A DNA stretch of 14,660 nucleotides from Sulfuricurvum sp. Its GTDB lineage: Bacteria > Campylobacterota > Campylobacteria > Campylobacterales > Sulfurimonadaceae. This document shows positions 1 through 7,176 of the stretch, in pieces (within the stretch, counting starts at the first letter, position 1; every line of letters starts with the position of its first letter). The stretch spans positions 1 through 14,660 of the forward strand of contig JACXUE010000012.1 of the NCBI GenBank assembly GCA_014764075.1. The letters are read 5' to 3'. The position numbers and the translations under genes are program-made. The notes under the pieces are model-generated. The model worked only from the letters and a program-made list of their open reading frames with translations. It was not told the origin of the DNA and made no database searches.

Positions 1-443
1 CGTCCGGATGAGCGGTTGAGGATAGTGGGCGTGATTTCTCCGTGACGTAGTGCAATGGAAAGGGCACGGGCGGTTCCTCCGGCTCCGAGAATCAAGGCAT
101 TGCGAATCGGACCGAACGATTGGATAGTCGACATAAAACCATCAGCATCGGTGTTGTAGCCAATTAAACGACCTTTTTCTAAGACAATGGTATTGACTGC
201 TTGAATCTCTTTAGCAATTCCGCGTACTTCATCACATTGCTGATACGCCGCTTCTTTATGCGGAACAGTAACATTTGCACCACTGAGCCCTTTTGCAAAA
301 AAAAGATCCCGCAACTGTGTGCCATCAATAAGGTGAGTACGGCTGTAGCAAGCACAAATATTCAATGTCTTAAATACGGAATTATGCATCAATGGTGAAC
401 GCGAATGGAAGACAGGATTGCCGAAGATACTAAAATGCTTCAT
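1..443 (-). CDS. aroE: Shikimate dehydrogenase, N-terminal part (runs off the left edge)
   Basis: The visible 147 residues are the N-terminal half of a shikimate dehydrogenase, which reduces 3-dehydroshikimate to shikimate with NADPH in the cytoplasm. Visible motifs are the shikimate-binding SRSP at residues 14-17, NVTVPHK at 57-63 with the catalytic lysine K63, the NTDADGF stretch at 97-103, and the glycine-rich GAGGTA dinucleotide loop at 120-125. The family is about 260-280 residues long, so roughly the last 120 residues lie beyond position 1. The ATG at 443-441 overlaps the TGA stop of trpE (ATGA), so translation is probably coupled and this is the last visible gene of the minus-strand string. 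There is no sign of damage in the visible part. The identity is secure; only the C-terminus is unseen. Confidence 0.95.
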   Translation of the reverse strand, partial: MKHFSIFGNPVFHSRSPLMHNSVFKTLNICACYSRTHLIDGTQLRDLFFAKGLSGANVTVPHKEAAYQQCDEVRGIAKEIQAVNTIVLEKGRLIGYNTDADGFMSTIQSFGPIRNALILGAGGTARALSIALRHGEITPTILNRSSG

Positions 444-1852
444 TGCGGATTCACCAAATCATCCAGGGTGCTCATCAATGCCCCCAATTTATTGGTCACT
501 TCAAGGTACTCTAGTTCATGCACCGAATCGGCAACGACACCAGCGCCCGCTTGTAAAATAACGGCATCAGGTTTGATCATGGCGGTGCGGATGGTTATAG
601 CGCTGTCCATGTTTCCGTCAAACCCGAAATAACCGATAGTTCCGCTGTAGAAGCTCCGTTTAATCCCTTCATATTCGGCAATCAGCTCCATTGCTCGGAT
701 TTTTGGAGCACCCGTCATGGTTCCGGCAGTGAAAACAGCGGCGAGGAGATCGAACATATCTTTATCGTCGGCGATTTGGGCATGAACGTCCGAGACGATA
801 TGCATGACATGAGAGTAACGCTCGACGTGCATCATATCTTCGACTCGTACCGTTCCCGTTTTGGCAACCCGTCCGACATCGTTGCGACCCAAATCGATCA
901 GCATCAAATGCTCTGCTAACTCTTTGGGATCGGAAAGGAGCTCCTCTTCGAGTTCCAAATCGCGCGCTTCTGTGCCGCCCCGTTTTCGCGTTCCGGCGAT
1001 CGGACGCAGAAGAATATCACCCTCATTGAGGCGTACCATCACCTCCGGAGAGCTTCCTACGATGCTGAAATCCTCATACTCCATCAAATACATGTACGGA
1101 GAGGGGTTTTTAAGGCGTAAGATACGGTAAAAACTGAACGGATCGACCTGTGCGTGACGGATATAGCGGTTGGTCATCAAAATTTGGAAAACATCACCGC
1201 TTTTGATCATCTCTTTGGATTTATCAACCATCTCAAAAAATTGCTCTTTGGTGAAGATAAACTCTCCGCCGTTATCGTGGTCAATCGGTTTGAGAGGTGT
1301 ATAGCTGTAGGGAGATTTCAGGGTTGATTCGATTCTTTGAAACTGTGTGATCATTTCATCAACACAACTGAGCATGGTGATGGTCGCATTTTTGTGTGAA
1401 ACGACGAGGGTGAGTTTGGGGAGGATCAGATCCATATCGGGGATATGGGTTTGATCGGTGAGTTCGGACATTGACTCTTCCAAGGTCGGTTCAAAAACTT
1501 GAACCATATCGTATCCGATGTAACCGATAAATCCATCGATGTAACCGACACCGAGTTGGCGGGCTTGCTCACGGTAAGAGACCTGATCGAACGCTGAATA
1601 GTACGCTTTTAAAAAGGCAAACGGAGAGTTATCGATGATACGCTCTTCACCGTTGGTATTGGTATAGGTTGTTTTCTTGTCGGCATAACAAAGGCGTTCC
1701 CGTGCGCCGATAATGATGATCGTATAGTTGCCGTTGCTGTTACCAGCGCTTTCTAAGAGAAAGCTCATTTCCGAAGGGAAAAGACTCTTAGCCTTCTCAT
1801 AGACGGCGATAGGGGCAAATTGATCGAGAGAAAAATGGTGTGAAGTGATCAC
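440..1852 (-). CDS. trpE: Anthranilate synthase component I
   Basis: TrpE converts chorismate to anthranilate, the first committed step of tryptophan synthesis, using ammonia supplied by a TrpG glutaminase that is not in this window. I place the start at the GTG at 1852-1850, giving 470 residues: it lies one base after the stop of the SPOR gene and has a close AAGGGG ribosome-binding site, and the protein then begins VITSHHFSLDQFAPIAVYEK. The frame is open upstream to an ATG at 1945, but that extension lies inside the SPOR domain coding region. Chorismate-binding motifs are GSSPE (266-270), RPIAGTRKRG (283-292), DLGRNDVGRV (320-329), GTMTGAPKIRAMELI (377-391) and SGTIGYF (403-409). LLES at 32-35 and NPSPYMYLM near 249-257 are the usual tryptophan feedback-binding elements, which favours TrpE over PabB. 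Confidence 0.93.
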   Translation of the reverse strand: MITSHHFSLDQFAPIAVYEKAKSLFPSEMSFLLESAGNSNGNYTIIIIGARERLCYADKKTTYTNTNGEERIIDNSPFAFLKAYYSAFDQVSYREQARQLGVGYIDGFIGYIGYDMVQVFEPTLEESMSELTDQTHIPDMDLILPKLTLVVSHKNATITMLSCVDEMITQFQRIESTLKSPYSYTPLKPIDHDNGGEFIFTKEQFFEMVDKSKEMIKSGDVFQILMTNRYIRHAQVDPFSFYRILRLKNPSPYMYLMEYEDFSIVGSSPEVMVRLNEGDILLRPIAGTRKRGGTEARDLELEEELLSDPKELAEHLMLIDLGRNDVGRVAKTGTVRVEDMMHVERYSHVMHIVSDVHAQIADDKDMFDLLAAVFTAGTMTGAPKIRAMELIAEYEGIKRSFYSGTIGYFGFDGNMDSAITIRTAMIKPDAVILQAGAGVVADSVHELEYLEVTNKLGALMSTLDDLVNPQ

Positions 1853-1853
1853 A

Positions 1854-2705
1854 TTACCCCTTTGTGATGTATGCACCGGCTTCAACGTTACGTTTGACAG
1901 TATCCAGAACATCACGTGCCGCTTTTTCACCTTGGAACGGTCCAACCATCACTTTGGTCATTGAACCGTTGGGTGAGGTTGTGTATTTAAGACCACTGGC
2001 ATTGAGACGCTCGAAGAGTTTTTTATCCGGCTCTTTAGAGAATGAACCGACTTGAATATAGTATGTTCCGGTTGTATCGACAGCTTTTTTGGTTGGTTTA
2101 GAGGCAGCAGTTTTTTCTTTAACCGGAGTTGCTGCCGCTTTTGCCGGAGTTGTAGTCGTGTGTGATGCCGAAGCAGCTGTTTTTACTGGTTCAGCAACAG
2201 GTTTCGATACTGCTGTAACAGCTGGCTTCGCCTCGGTTGGCTTGGCTTTTTTGATGGTTGGTGTGTTGACAACGTTTCGTACCGGTTTTAGAGCCGGCTG
2301 TGGTTTTGCCGGAGCGGTTTGTATGGCCGGTTTCGGTTGTTGTACCGGAGTCGGTATAGCAGGGATCATTGTCTCTGCTACTGGAGCATTTTGGAAGGAC
2401 TCTTGTTTGATTTTTTGAGCGATTTCACCGAGATCTTGAGTGGTGCTTTCATTAGCTCCCTCTTGGATTACCTCTACCGGCTCAAACAACGGATCATCAA
2501 TCACTTCGGTCGGTGCAGAGGGTTTAGGAACAGCTGCAGCTTCAGGTGAGGGTTCGTTGCTTTCGCTTTTAAGTGAGTTCATAATCACCAAAACAATGAT
2601 CAAGATGAGGGTCAGTGCTGCTATCGCTAACAAAAGTTTTTTGGTATTGGAACCTGATCCGCTTTTGTTAAGGATGATGTCGTTCAGTTCGTTTTTTTCT
2701 TCCAT
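1854..2705 (-). CDS. SPOR-domain single-pass membrane protein
   Basis: This 283-residue protein has a short charged cytoplasmic N-terminus, one transmembrane helix at about residues 24-43, a long low-complexity linker rich in Ala, Pro, Lys and Thr (about 50-212), and a C-terminal SPOR domain at 213-283 (starting GTYYIQVGSF, with the typical VMVGPF turn). SPOR domains bind peptidoglycan stripped of stem peptides, usually at the division site, so the protein probably anchors in the inner membrane and reaches into the periplasmic murein layer. The ATG at 2705 has a CAGGAGAG ribosome-binding site about six bases upstream. It lies 18 bases after the DUF1882 gene and directly before trpE. A similar membrane protein occupies this place in the Campylobacter cluster, as I recall it. 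The exact partner or role (FtsN-, DamX- or DedD-like) cannot be told from sequence. Confidence 0.85.
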   Translation of the reverse strand: MEEKNELNDIILNKSGSGSNTKKLLLAIAALTLILIIVLVIMNSLKSESNEPSPEAAAVPKPSAPTEVIDDPLFEPVEVIQEGANESTTQDLGEIAQKIKQESFQNAPVAETMIPAIPTPVQQPKPAIQTAPAKPQPALKPVRNVVNTPTIKKAKPTEAKPAVTAVSKPVAEPVKTAASASHTTTTPAKAAATPVKEKTAASKPTKKAVDTTGTYYIQVGSFSKEPDKKLFERLNASGLKYTTSPNGSMTKVMVGPFQGEKAARDVLDTVKRNVEAGAYITKG

Positions 2706-2723
2706 TTTTCTCTCCTGAAGGAT

Positions 2724-3266
2724 TTACATATGTTTCGACCATGAAGCACCACGCTCTTTGGCGTAGACTTCATAAGGAAGGTTAAGGATATTGTATTCCA
2801 ACGGTAAATCGAGCGTCGGAAACATACGCCACTGTTTTGGTTGTTTTGCGGCTAATTTCATTGAGATCATTTTACCTAGTTGATTGGCTTCTTGTAAAGT
2901 GGTATGCCCTTTATGGATATAGACATGCAAATGTCCCGGTGTTTTGGTCTCAAATGCGGTGAAGTTGATAAAACCCTCTTCACGAAGAAGGAGCTGGGTT
3001 TTATGGTAAAAACGTTGCGGATCGGTGCCGTTATAGTCGATGATGATGTTTTCGACTTTATCAAATTTGTTGATCAACGAATGGGCAACGGTGATTTGCT
3101 TTTTGAGGTGCTGATCGATGATCGCTTGGGTAAGTGTTTTATCGATTTTTTCGTATTTGTTAAAAAAAGTTCGCCCCTTGAAATCAAGTTTATTGACAAC
3201 CGTATCATGCTTTAACCAATAGTGATCGGTAAGCATTTTGATCAGTTTCATATCCATTGATGTCAT
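2724..3266 (-). CDS. DUF1882-family protein of unknown function
   Basis: This 180-residue soluble protein matches, from memory, the DUF1882 family that follows glyA in Campylobacter and Helicobacter (HP0184-like). No function is established. It has no signal peptide or membrane segment and is rich in Lys and His. The conserved-looking blocks are GRTFFNKYEKID (31-42), KKQITVAHSLINK (55-67), ENIIIDYNGTDP (72-83), TKTPGHLHVYIHKGH (107-121), QWRMFP (145-150) and the C-terminal YAKERGASWSKHM (168-180). The block around LHVYI and the preceding hydrophobic-Asp strand resemble motifs of primase-polymerase folds (see findings); this is my inference only. The ATG at 3266 follows an AAGGA site; Met4 and Met6 are alternative starts. 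It is separated from glyA by 101 bases that fold strongly and contain a possible -10 element, so it may be partly uncoupled from glyA. Confidence 0.85.
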   Translation of the reverse strand: MTSMDMKLIKMLTDHYWLKHDTVVNKLDFKGRTFFNKYEKIDKTLTQAIIDQHLKKQITVAHSLINKFDKVENIIIDYNGTDPQRFYHKTQLLLREEGFINFTAFETKTPGHLHVYIHKGHTTLQEANQLGKMISMKLAAKQPKQWRMFPTLDLPLEYNILNLPYEVYAKERGASWSKHM

Positions 3267-3367
3267 CGGGTAAGTCCTTTTTTATTAAATATAATACGTG
3301 TCAGGAACAAAGTCCCCGACTCTACGCTAGCCGCTAAGGCACTAAAGCTTGCCCCTTTGGGGCAGAA
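3267..3367 (-). other. Structured intergenic region between glyA and the DUF1882 gene
   Basis: This is the only gap over 20 bases inside the minus-strand gene string. It is GC-rich and can fold into three hairpins. Nearest glyA is TGCCCC-AAA-GGGGCA (3350-3364). In the middle is GCCTTAGCGGC (GCC/GGC arms). Nearest the DUF1882 gene is an eight-pair stem with a five-base loop (3300-3307 with 3313-3320), in which two of the pairs are G-U in the minus-strand transcript. None is followed by a clear T tract, so a simple terminator is unlikely. It could be a dispersed palindromic repeat, an mRNA processing or stability element, or an attenuator. Confidence 0.5.
3291..3296 (-). promoter_or_regulatory. 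Possible -10 element upstream of the DUF1882 gene
   Basis: On the minus strand this reads TATTAT, followed by an AT-rich stretch and then AAGGA and the start codon 24 bases downstream. No good -35 hexamer is present, but promoters of this phylum often depend little on the -35. This is weak evidence for an internal promoter feeding the DUF1882, SPOR, trpE and aroE genes. Confidence 0.25.
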
Positions 3368-4615
3368 TTAATATGTCGGTTGGTTGTAAATCACGAAATT
3401 TTTAGCCAATGCTTTCAATTCTTCTTTGATCACGGCTTGTTTGACCTCATTTTCGATATCGTCTAATACATCGGCGATACGGTTCGCGATGAGTTCGAAT
3501 TCCGCTTCTTTCATACCGCGTGATGTGAGAGCAGGGCTTCCGATACGAACACCTGATGTAACGAACGGAGAACGGGTCTCTCCTGGTACGGTGTTTTTGT
3601 TGACGGTGATTCCCGCCCGTCCAAGTGCCGCATCGGCATCTTTGCCGCTGAACGGTTTATTCAAAAACGATACAAGGACGAGGTGGTTGTCCGTTCCGCC
3701 GCTGACGATGTCGTAGCCCCGTTCCATCAATACTTTTGCCAATACTGCCGCATTCGCTTTGACTTGTTTGGCGTACACTTTCCACTCCGCAGAGAGGTTA
3801 TATTTGAATCCGACCGCTTTGGCTGCGATGACGTGCATCAATGGTCCACCCTGAAGAGCAGGGAAAATAGCCGAGTTGATTTTTTTCGCGATCTCTTCGT
3901 CATTCGTCATGATCATGCCGCCGCGTGGTCCTGCGAGGGTTTTATGAGTTGTTGTTGTTACGACGTCGGCGTATGGGAAGGGGCTTGGGTGTTCACCCGC
4001 ACACACGAGTCCTGCGATGTGAGCGATGTCGGCGAACAAAATCGCTCCGACCGCATCGGCGATTTCACGGAAACGAGCGAAATCGATTTCACGAGCGTAG
4101 GCAGAAGCACCGCATATAATAATTTTCGGTTGAACGATTTTGGCAATGTCCATGACGCGATCATAGTTGATACGACCGTCAAGCTCTACACCGTACGAGA
4201 AACTGTGGTAGTTTTTCCCCGAAAAACTCACTTTTGATCCGTGGGTCAAGTGACCGCCGTGGCTGAGATCCATACCGAGAAGTTTATCTCCCGCTTGGAG
4301 CAATGCGGCGTAGACCGCACCGTTAGCTGATGAACCTGAATGGGGTTGAACATTGGCAAATTTACATCCGAAGAGTTCGCAGGCACGATCGATCGCAAGT
4401 TGCTCTACGCCATCAGCGTATTCACATCCGCCGTAGTACCGTTTAGCAGGGTATCCTTCAGCGTATTTGTTGGTAAATACTGAGCCCATCGCTTCCATGA
4501 CAGCTGGAAGTGTAAAGTTTTCAGAAGCGATCATCTCTAAATGATCACTTTGGCGCTCAAGCTCATGAACGCAAAGGGTATAAATTTCGTTGTCGAATTC
4601 TTTTAGAAAACTCAT
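3368..4615 (-). CDS. glyA: Serine hydroxymethyltransferase
   Basis: GlyA interconverts serine and glycine with tetrahydrofolate, giving 5,10-methylene-THF for one-carbon metabolism; it is a cytoplasmic pyridoxal-phosphate enzyme. The 415 residues match the usual bacterial length. Visible landmarks are SENFTLPAVMEAMGSVFTNK (31-50), YAEGYPAKRYYGGCEYAD (51-68), DIAHIAGLV at 196-204, and the PLP lysine K225 in TTTTHKTLAGPRGG. The ATG at 4615-4613 overlaps the lysS stop (ATGA) and has a GGAG ribosome-binding site upstream, so it is translationally coupled to lysS. The lysS-glyA pair is conserved in Campylobacter and Helicobacter. No anomalies are seen. Confidence 0.98.
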   Translation of the reverse strand: MSFLKEFDNEIYTLCVHELERQSDHLEMIASENFTLPAVMEAMGSVFTNKYAEGYPAKRYYGGCEYADGVEQLAIDRACELFGCKFANVQPHSGSSANGAVYAALLQAGDKLLGMDLSHGGHLTHGSKVSFSGKNYHSFSYGVELDGRINYDRVMDIAKIVQPKIIICGASAYAREIDFARFREIADAVGAILFADIAHIAGLVCAGEHPSPFPYADVVTTTTHKTLAGPRGGMIMTNDEEIAKKINSAIFPALQGGPLMHVIAAKAVGFKYNLSAEWKVYAKQVKANAAVLAKVLMERGYDIVSGGTDNHLVLVSFLNKPFSGKDADAALGRAGITVNKNTVPGETRSPFVTSGVRIGSPALTSRGMKEAEFELIANRIADVLDDIENEVKQAVIKEELKALAKNFVIYNQPTY

Positions 4616-6129
4616 TCTTCTTCTCCGTGTTGGTTTGGGTTGTTGTGTAAAGGTTTCATTGCCGGGAACAGCAATACGTCTCGGATTGAGTGTTGATTGG
4701 TGAGCATCATGACGAGGCGATCGATTCCGATCCCTTGCCCCGCCGTTGGAGCCATGCCGTAGCTGAGTGCGGTAACGAAGTCCTCATCCATTTCATGTGC
4801 TTCGTCATCTCCCGAATCTTTAGCCGCCATTTGACCTTCGAAACGTTGCAGCTGATCGATCGGATCGTTGAGCTCGCTAAATGCGTTGGCAATTTCGCGT
4901 CCGGCGATAAAGAGTTCGAAACGATCCGTTAGTTCAGGACGCTCATCGTTGCGGCGTGCCAACGGCGAAATTTCGACCGGATAGTGGGTGATGAATGTCG
5001 GATTGATGAGTTTAGCTTCGACGAATTCATCGAAAAGTTCCCCTTGGAGCTGTCCGAGGTTCATCGCCGCGTTGGCTTCGAGATTTTTGGATCTCAAAAA
5101 GGCTAAAATTGCCTCTTTGTCGTTGACGATTGCTTCGGGAACTCCGCCGATCACGCTAAGACTTTTGACGAGTTCAATCTCGGTGAATTGGTCAAAATTG
5201 ACTTCCAAGTCACCATAGGGAAGACGTTTGGGTAGATTGAGATGGTCAAACAGATACTCAAAATACTCTTTGGTAATTTCGATCAAATCCTTGTAGGTTT
5301 TATAAGCCCAGTAAAACTCGATCGAGGTGAATTCTGGATTATGGGTCGCATCCATTCCTTCGTTACGGAAGTTACGATTAATCTCGAATACCGCTTCGAA
5401 TCCGCCGACGATCAGACGTTTGAGGTAGAGTTCGGGGGCGATACGCAAATAACGATCGACCCCAAGAGCGTTGTGATGGGTGACGAACGGTTTGGCATTG
5501 GCACCGCCTGCGATCGGATGCATCATCGGGGTTTCAACCTCTAAAAAACCTTTATTTTCAAAAAATCGTCGGGTTAAACTGATGATGCGAGAACGGATAT
5601 GAAACGTCTTCCGTACTTCGGCATTCATAATCAAATCAAGGTAGCGTTGACGATAACGCATCTCTTTGTCGCTAATCCCATGGAATTTCTCCGGAAGCGG
5701 GGAGATCGCTTTGGTCAAAATTCTCAACGAATTGGCATGAAGAGAGAGCTCCCCGTGCTGAGTAATAAACGGATAGCCGCTCACCTCGATAATATCGCCC
5801 ACTTCAATCAGTTTTTTAAAAACGTCGTTGTAAAAATTTTCAGGGAGGTTGTCGCGTGCAATGTAGATTTGGAGCATTCCGCTTTCATCTTCAATTTTGA
5901 CGAAACTTGCTTTACCCATCAAACGGTAGAGCTTGATACGACCAGCAACGATATAGTGGCGGTTTTCGTTCCGTTTCTCTTCAGTATGAAAGAGATCGGA
6001 GTTGACGTTGTGGAATTTTTCGATGGTGGTATTGCGTTCGGAGTGGTTCGCATAGGGATCGATTCCGAGGGCACGAAGCGCTTCAGCTTTTTCGATTCGC
6101 TGTTGTACGTATTGGTTTTCGAATGCCAA
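4612..6129 (-). CDS. lysS: Lysyl-tRNA synthetase, class II
   Basis: LysS charges tRNA-Lys in the cytoplasm. The 505 residues show the N-terminal OB-fold anticodon domain (about 55-140) and a class II catalytic domain with motif 1 around 188-204, motif 2 FRNEGMDATHNPEFT at 254-268 and motif 3 GIGIDRLVMML starting at 466. The start appears to be a TTG at 6129-6127: an AAGGAA ribosome-binding site sits five bases upstream, no in-frame ATG lies nearby, and the resulting N-terminus (MAFENQYVQQRIEKAEALR) fits the family. It begins 13 bases after fur and overlaps glyA by the ATGA junction. The use of TTG may lower its translation relative to its neighbours. Confidence 0.97.
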   Translation of the reverse strand: MAFENQYVQQRIEKAEALRALGIDPYANHSERNTTIEKFHNVNSDLFHTEEKRNENRHYIVAGRIKLYRLMGKASFVKIEDESGMLQIYIARDNLPENFYNDVFKKLIEVGDIIEVSGYPFITQHGELSLHANSLRILTKAISPLPEKFHGISDKEMRYRQRYLDLIMNAEVRKTFHIRSRIISLTRRFFENKGFLEVETPMMHPIAGGANAKPFVTHHNALGVDRYLRIAPELYLKRLIVGGFEAVFEINRNFRNEGMDATHNPEFTSIEFYWAYKTYKDLIEITKEYFEYLFDHLNLPKRLPYGDLEVNFDQFTEIELVKSLSVIGGVPEAIVNDKEAILAFLRSKNLEANAAMNLGQLQGELFDEFVEAKLINPTFITHYPVEISPLARRNDERPELTDRFELFIAGREIANAFSELNDPIDQLQRFEGQMAAKDSGDDEAHEMDEDFVTALSYGMAPTAGQGIGIDRLVMMLTNQHSIRDVLLFPAMKPLHNNPNQHGEEE

Positions 6130-6142
6130 TGGTGTTCCTTTC

Positions 6143-6625
6143 TTATTGTTTGGGGTTGTCTTGGCAATTTTGACAAATGCCGTAAATCTGCATGGAGTGT
6201 TCTCTCATTTTAAATCCGAGTGCTTTGGCAATCTCTTGCTGACGTGTCTCTATCGCTTCATCTACAAACTCTTGAATGCTTCCGCATTGGGTACAGATCA
6301 AATGATCGTGATGATCTTTCGCTCCTAGCTCGTATTTTTTCCCTTGGGCACCAAAAGAGAGCGAGGTGACCATATTGGAGTCTTCAAGAAGTGAAAGGGT
6401 CCGATAGACCGTTGCAATACCGGTATTTAGCCCTGGATGTTTCTCTTGAATCAGATGGTGGAGTGCTTCTGGAGTTAGATGCTCATCTGAGTTATAGAGG
6501 ATCTCCAAAATCACTTCGCGCTGAATGGTGAATTTTAATCCGTTGGCTTTGAGTAAGAGTTTAAAATCGGCCAATAGTTTGTTATATTCAATGGTTCGTT
6601 CGGTAAAATCGGTTAGTTGACCCAT
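6143..6625 (-). CDS. fur: Ferric uptake regulator Fur
   Basis: Fur is a dimeric metal-dependent repressor of iron-uptake genes. The 160 residues comprise an N-terminal winged-helix domain (recognition helix region TGIATVYRTLSLL at 68-80) and a C-terminal dimerisation and metal domain with HHDH at 105-108, zinc cysteines C111 and C114 (CTQC) and a second pair C151 and C154 (CQNC). The position after the first CxxC is GSIQEF with E119, the glutamate typical of Fur rather than the aspartate of PerR. The N-terminus is longer than in E. coli Fur, as in Campylobacter Fur. The ATG at 6625 overlaps the end of cvpA by 13 bases and has an AAAGGA site nine bases upstream. With no intergenic room, transcription must come from promoters further upstream. 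Confidence 0.93.
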   Translation of the reverse strand: MGQLTDFTERTIEYNKLLADFKLLLKANGLKFTIQREVILEILYNSDEHLTPEALHHLIQEKHPGLNTGIATVYRTLSLLEDSNMVTSLSFGAQGKKYELGAKDHHDHLICTQCGSIQEFVDEAIETRQQEIAKALGFKMREHSMQIYGICQNCQDNPKQ

Positions 6626-7176
6626 TGTTGTTTTTCCTTTATGGATGTATTTGTATCACCTTTGTTGCTATTCATCAAAGATGTGACATCGTCGGTTTCG
6701 ATATGGAGAATGAAATCCCCAGTGGCATACATCGGTTCATAAAAATAACTGTCAGCCATTTTGTCTTTGAAGTTCTCATGTATAGCGCTAACGCTGAAGA
6801 GGGCATATACGATAATAGAGAGGATAAAAAAAAACTTGCTGCTTCCGACAATAAACCCCAGTGCCCGATCCAATGGTCCTAATCCGCTCAAAGAACTTAG
6901 TTTTTTAAACCCTGCGCCCAAAGCGATCATTAAAAGCCAAAAAATACCGAGCGCAAAGATAAAGCCGACAAGATTGACCGCCATAGTCGATTTAAAGTGA
7001 AAAAGGGTGTCGCTTAAAAATTTGCCGATAATTCCGCCGAAATGGGAAGCAACATAAACTCCTCCGACGATTCCCGCAAGACCGAATACCTCTTTGGAAA
7101 AACCATTGAGCAATCCTTTCAATCCTAAAAGTAAAACGATTGATCCTATGGCAAGGTCAAAAGAATTCAAATCCAT
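6613..7176 (-). CDS. cvpA: CvpA family membrane protein
   Basis: This 187-residue protein has four predicted transmembrane helices (about 5-23, 30-48, 66-88 and 106-129) and a hydrophilic C-terminal tail, the layout of the CvpA (colicin V production) family. The GLGPLDRALGFIVG segment (98-111) carries the conserved LDR..G motif between helices 3 and 4. Family members lie in the inner membrane and have been linked to envelope stress and biofilm traits, but the biochemical role is unclear. Its ATG shares one base with the stop of the GGDEF gene (TAATG), with GGAG five bases upstream, and its end overlaps fur by 13 bases. The cvpA-fur order matches the Campylobacter cluster. Confidence 0.9.
   Translation of the reverse strand: MDLNSFDLAIGSIVLLLGLKGLLNGFSKEVFGLAGIVGGVYVASHFGGIIGKFLSDTLFHFKSTMAVNLVGFIFALGIFWLLMIALGAGFKKLSSLSGLGPLDRALGFIVGSSKFFFILSIIVYALFSVSAIHENFKDKMADSYFYEPMYATGDFILHIETDDVTSLMNSNKGDTNTSIKEKQQWVN

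Noticed and set aside
861..1130. Ser/Arg-rich plus-strand open frame
   Set aside because: Antisense to the chorismate-binding region of trpE; no start context or homologous pattern.
2089..2418. Hydrophobic Gly/Ala/Val-rich plus-strand open frame resembling a membrane protein
   Set aside because: It is the reverse complement of the low-complexity Ala/Pro/Lys/Thr linker of the SPOR protein; skewed codon use of the linker creates it.
3683..4237. 184-codon plus-strand open frame
   Set aside because: Antisense to the PLP-binding core of glyA; no family features.
5599..6213. 204-codon plus-strand open frame
   Set aside because: Antisense to lysS and the end of fur; shadow of a highly conserved gene.
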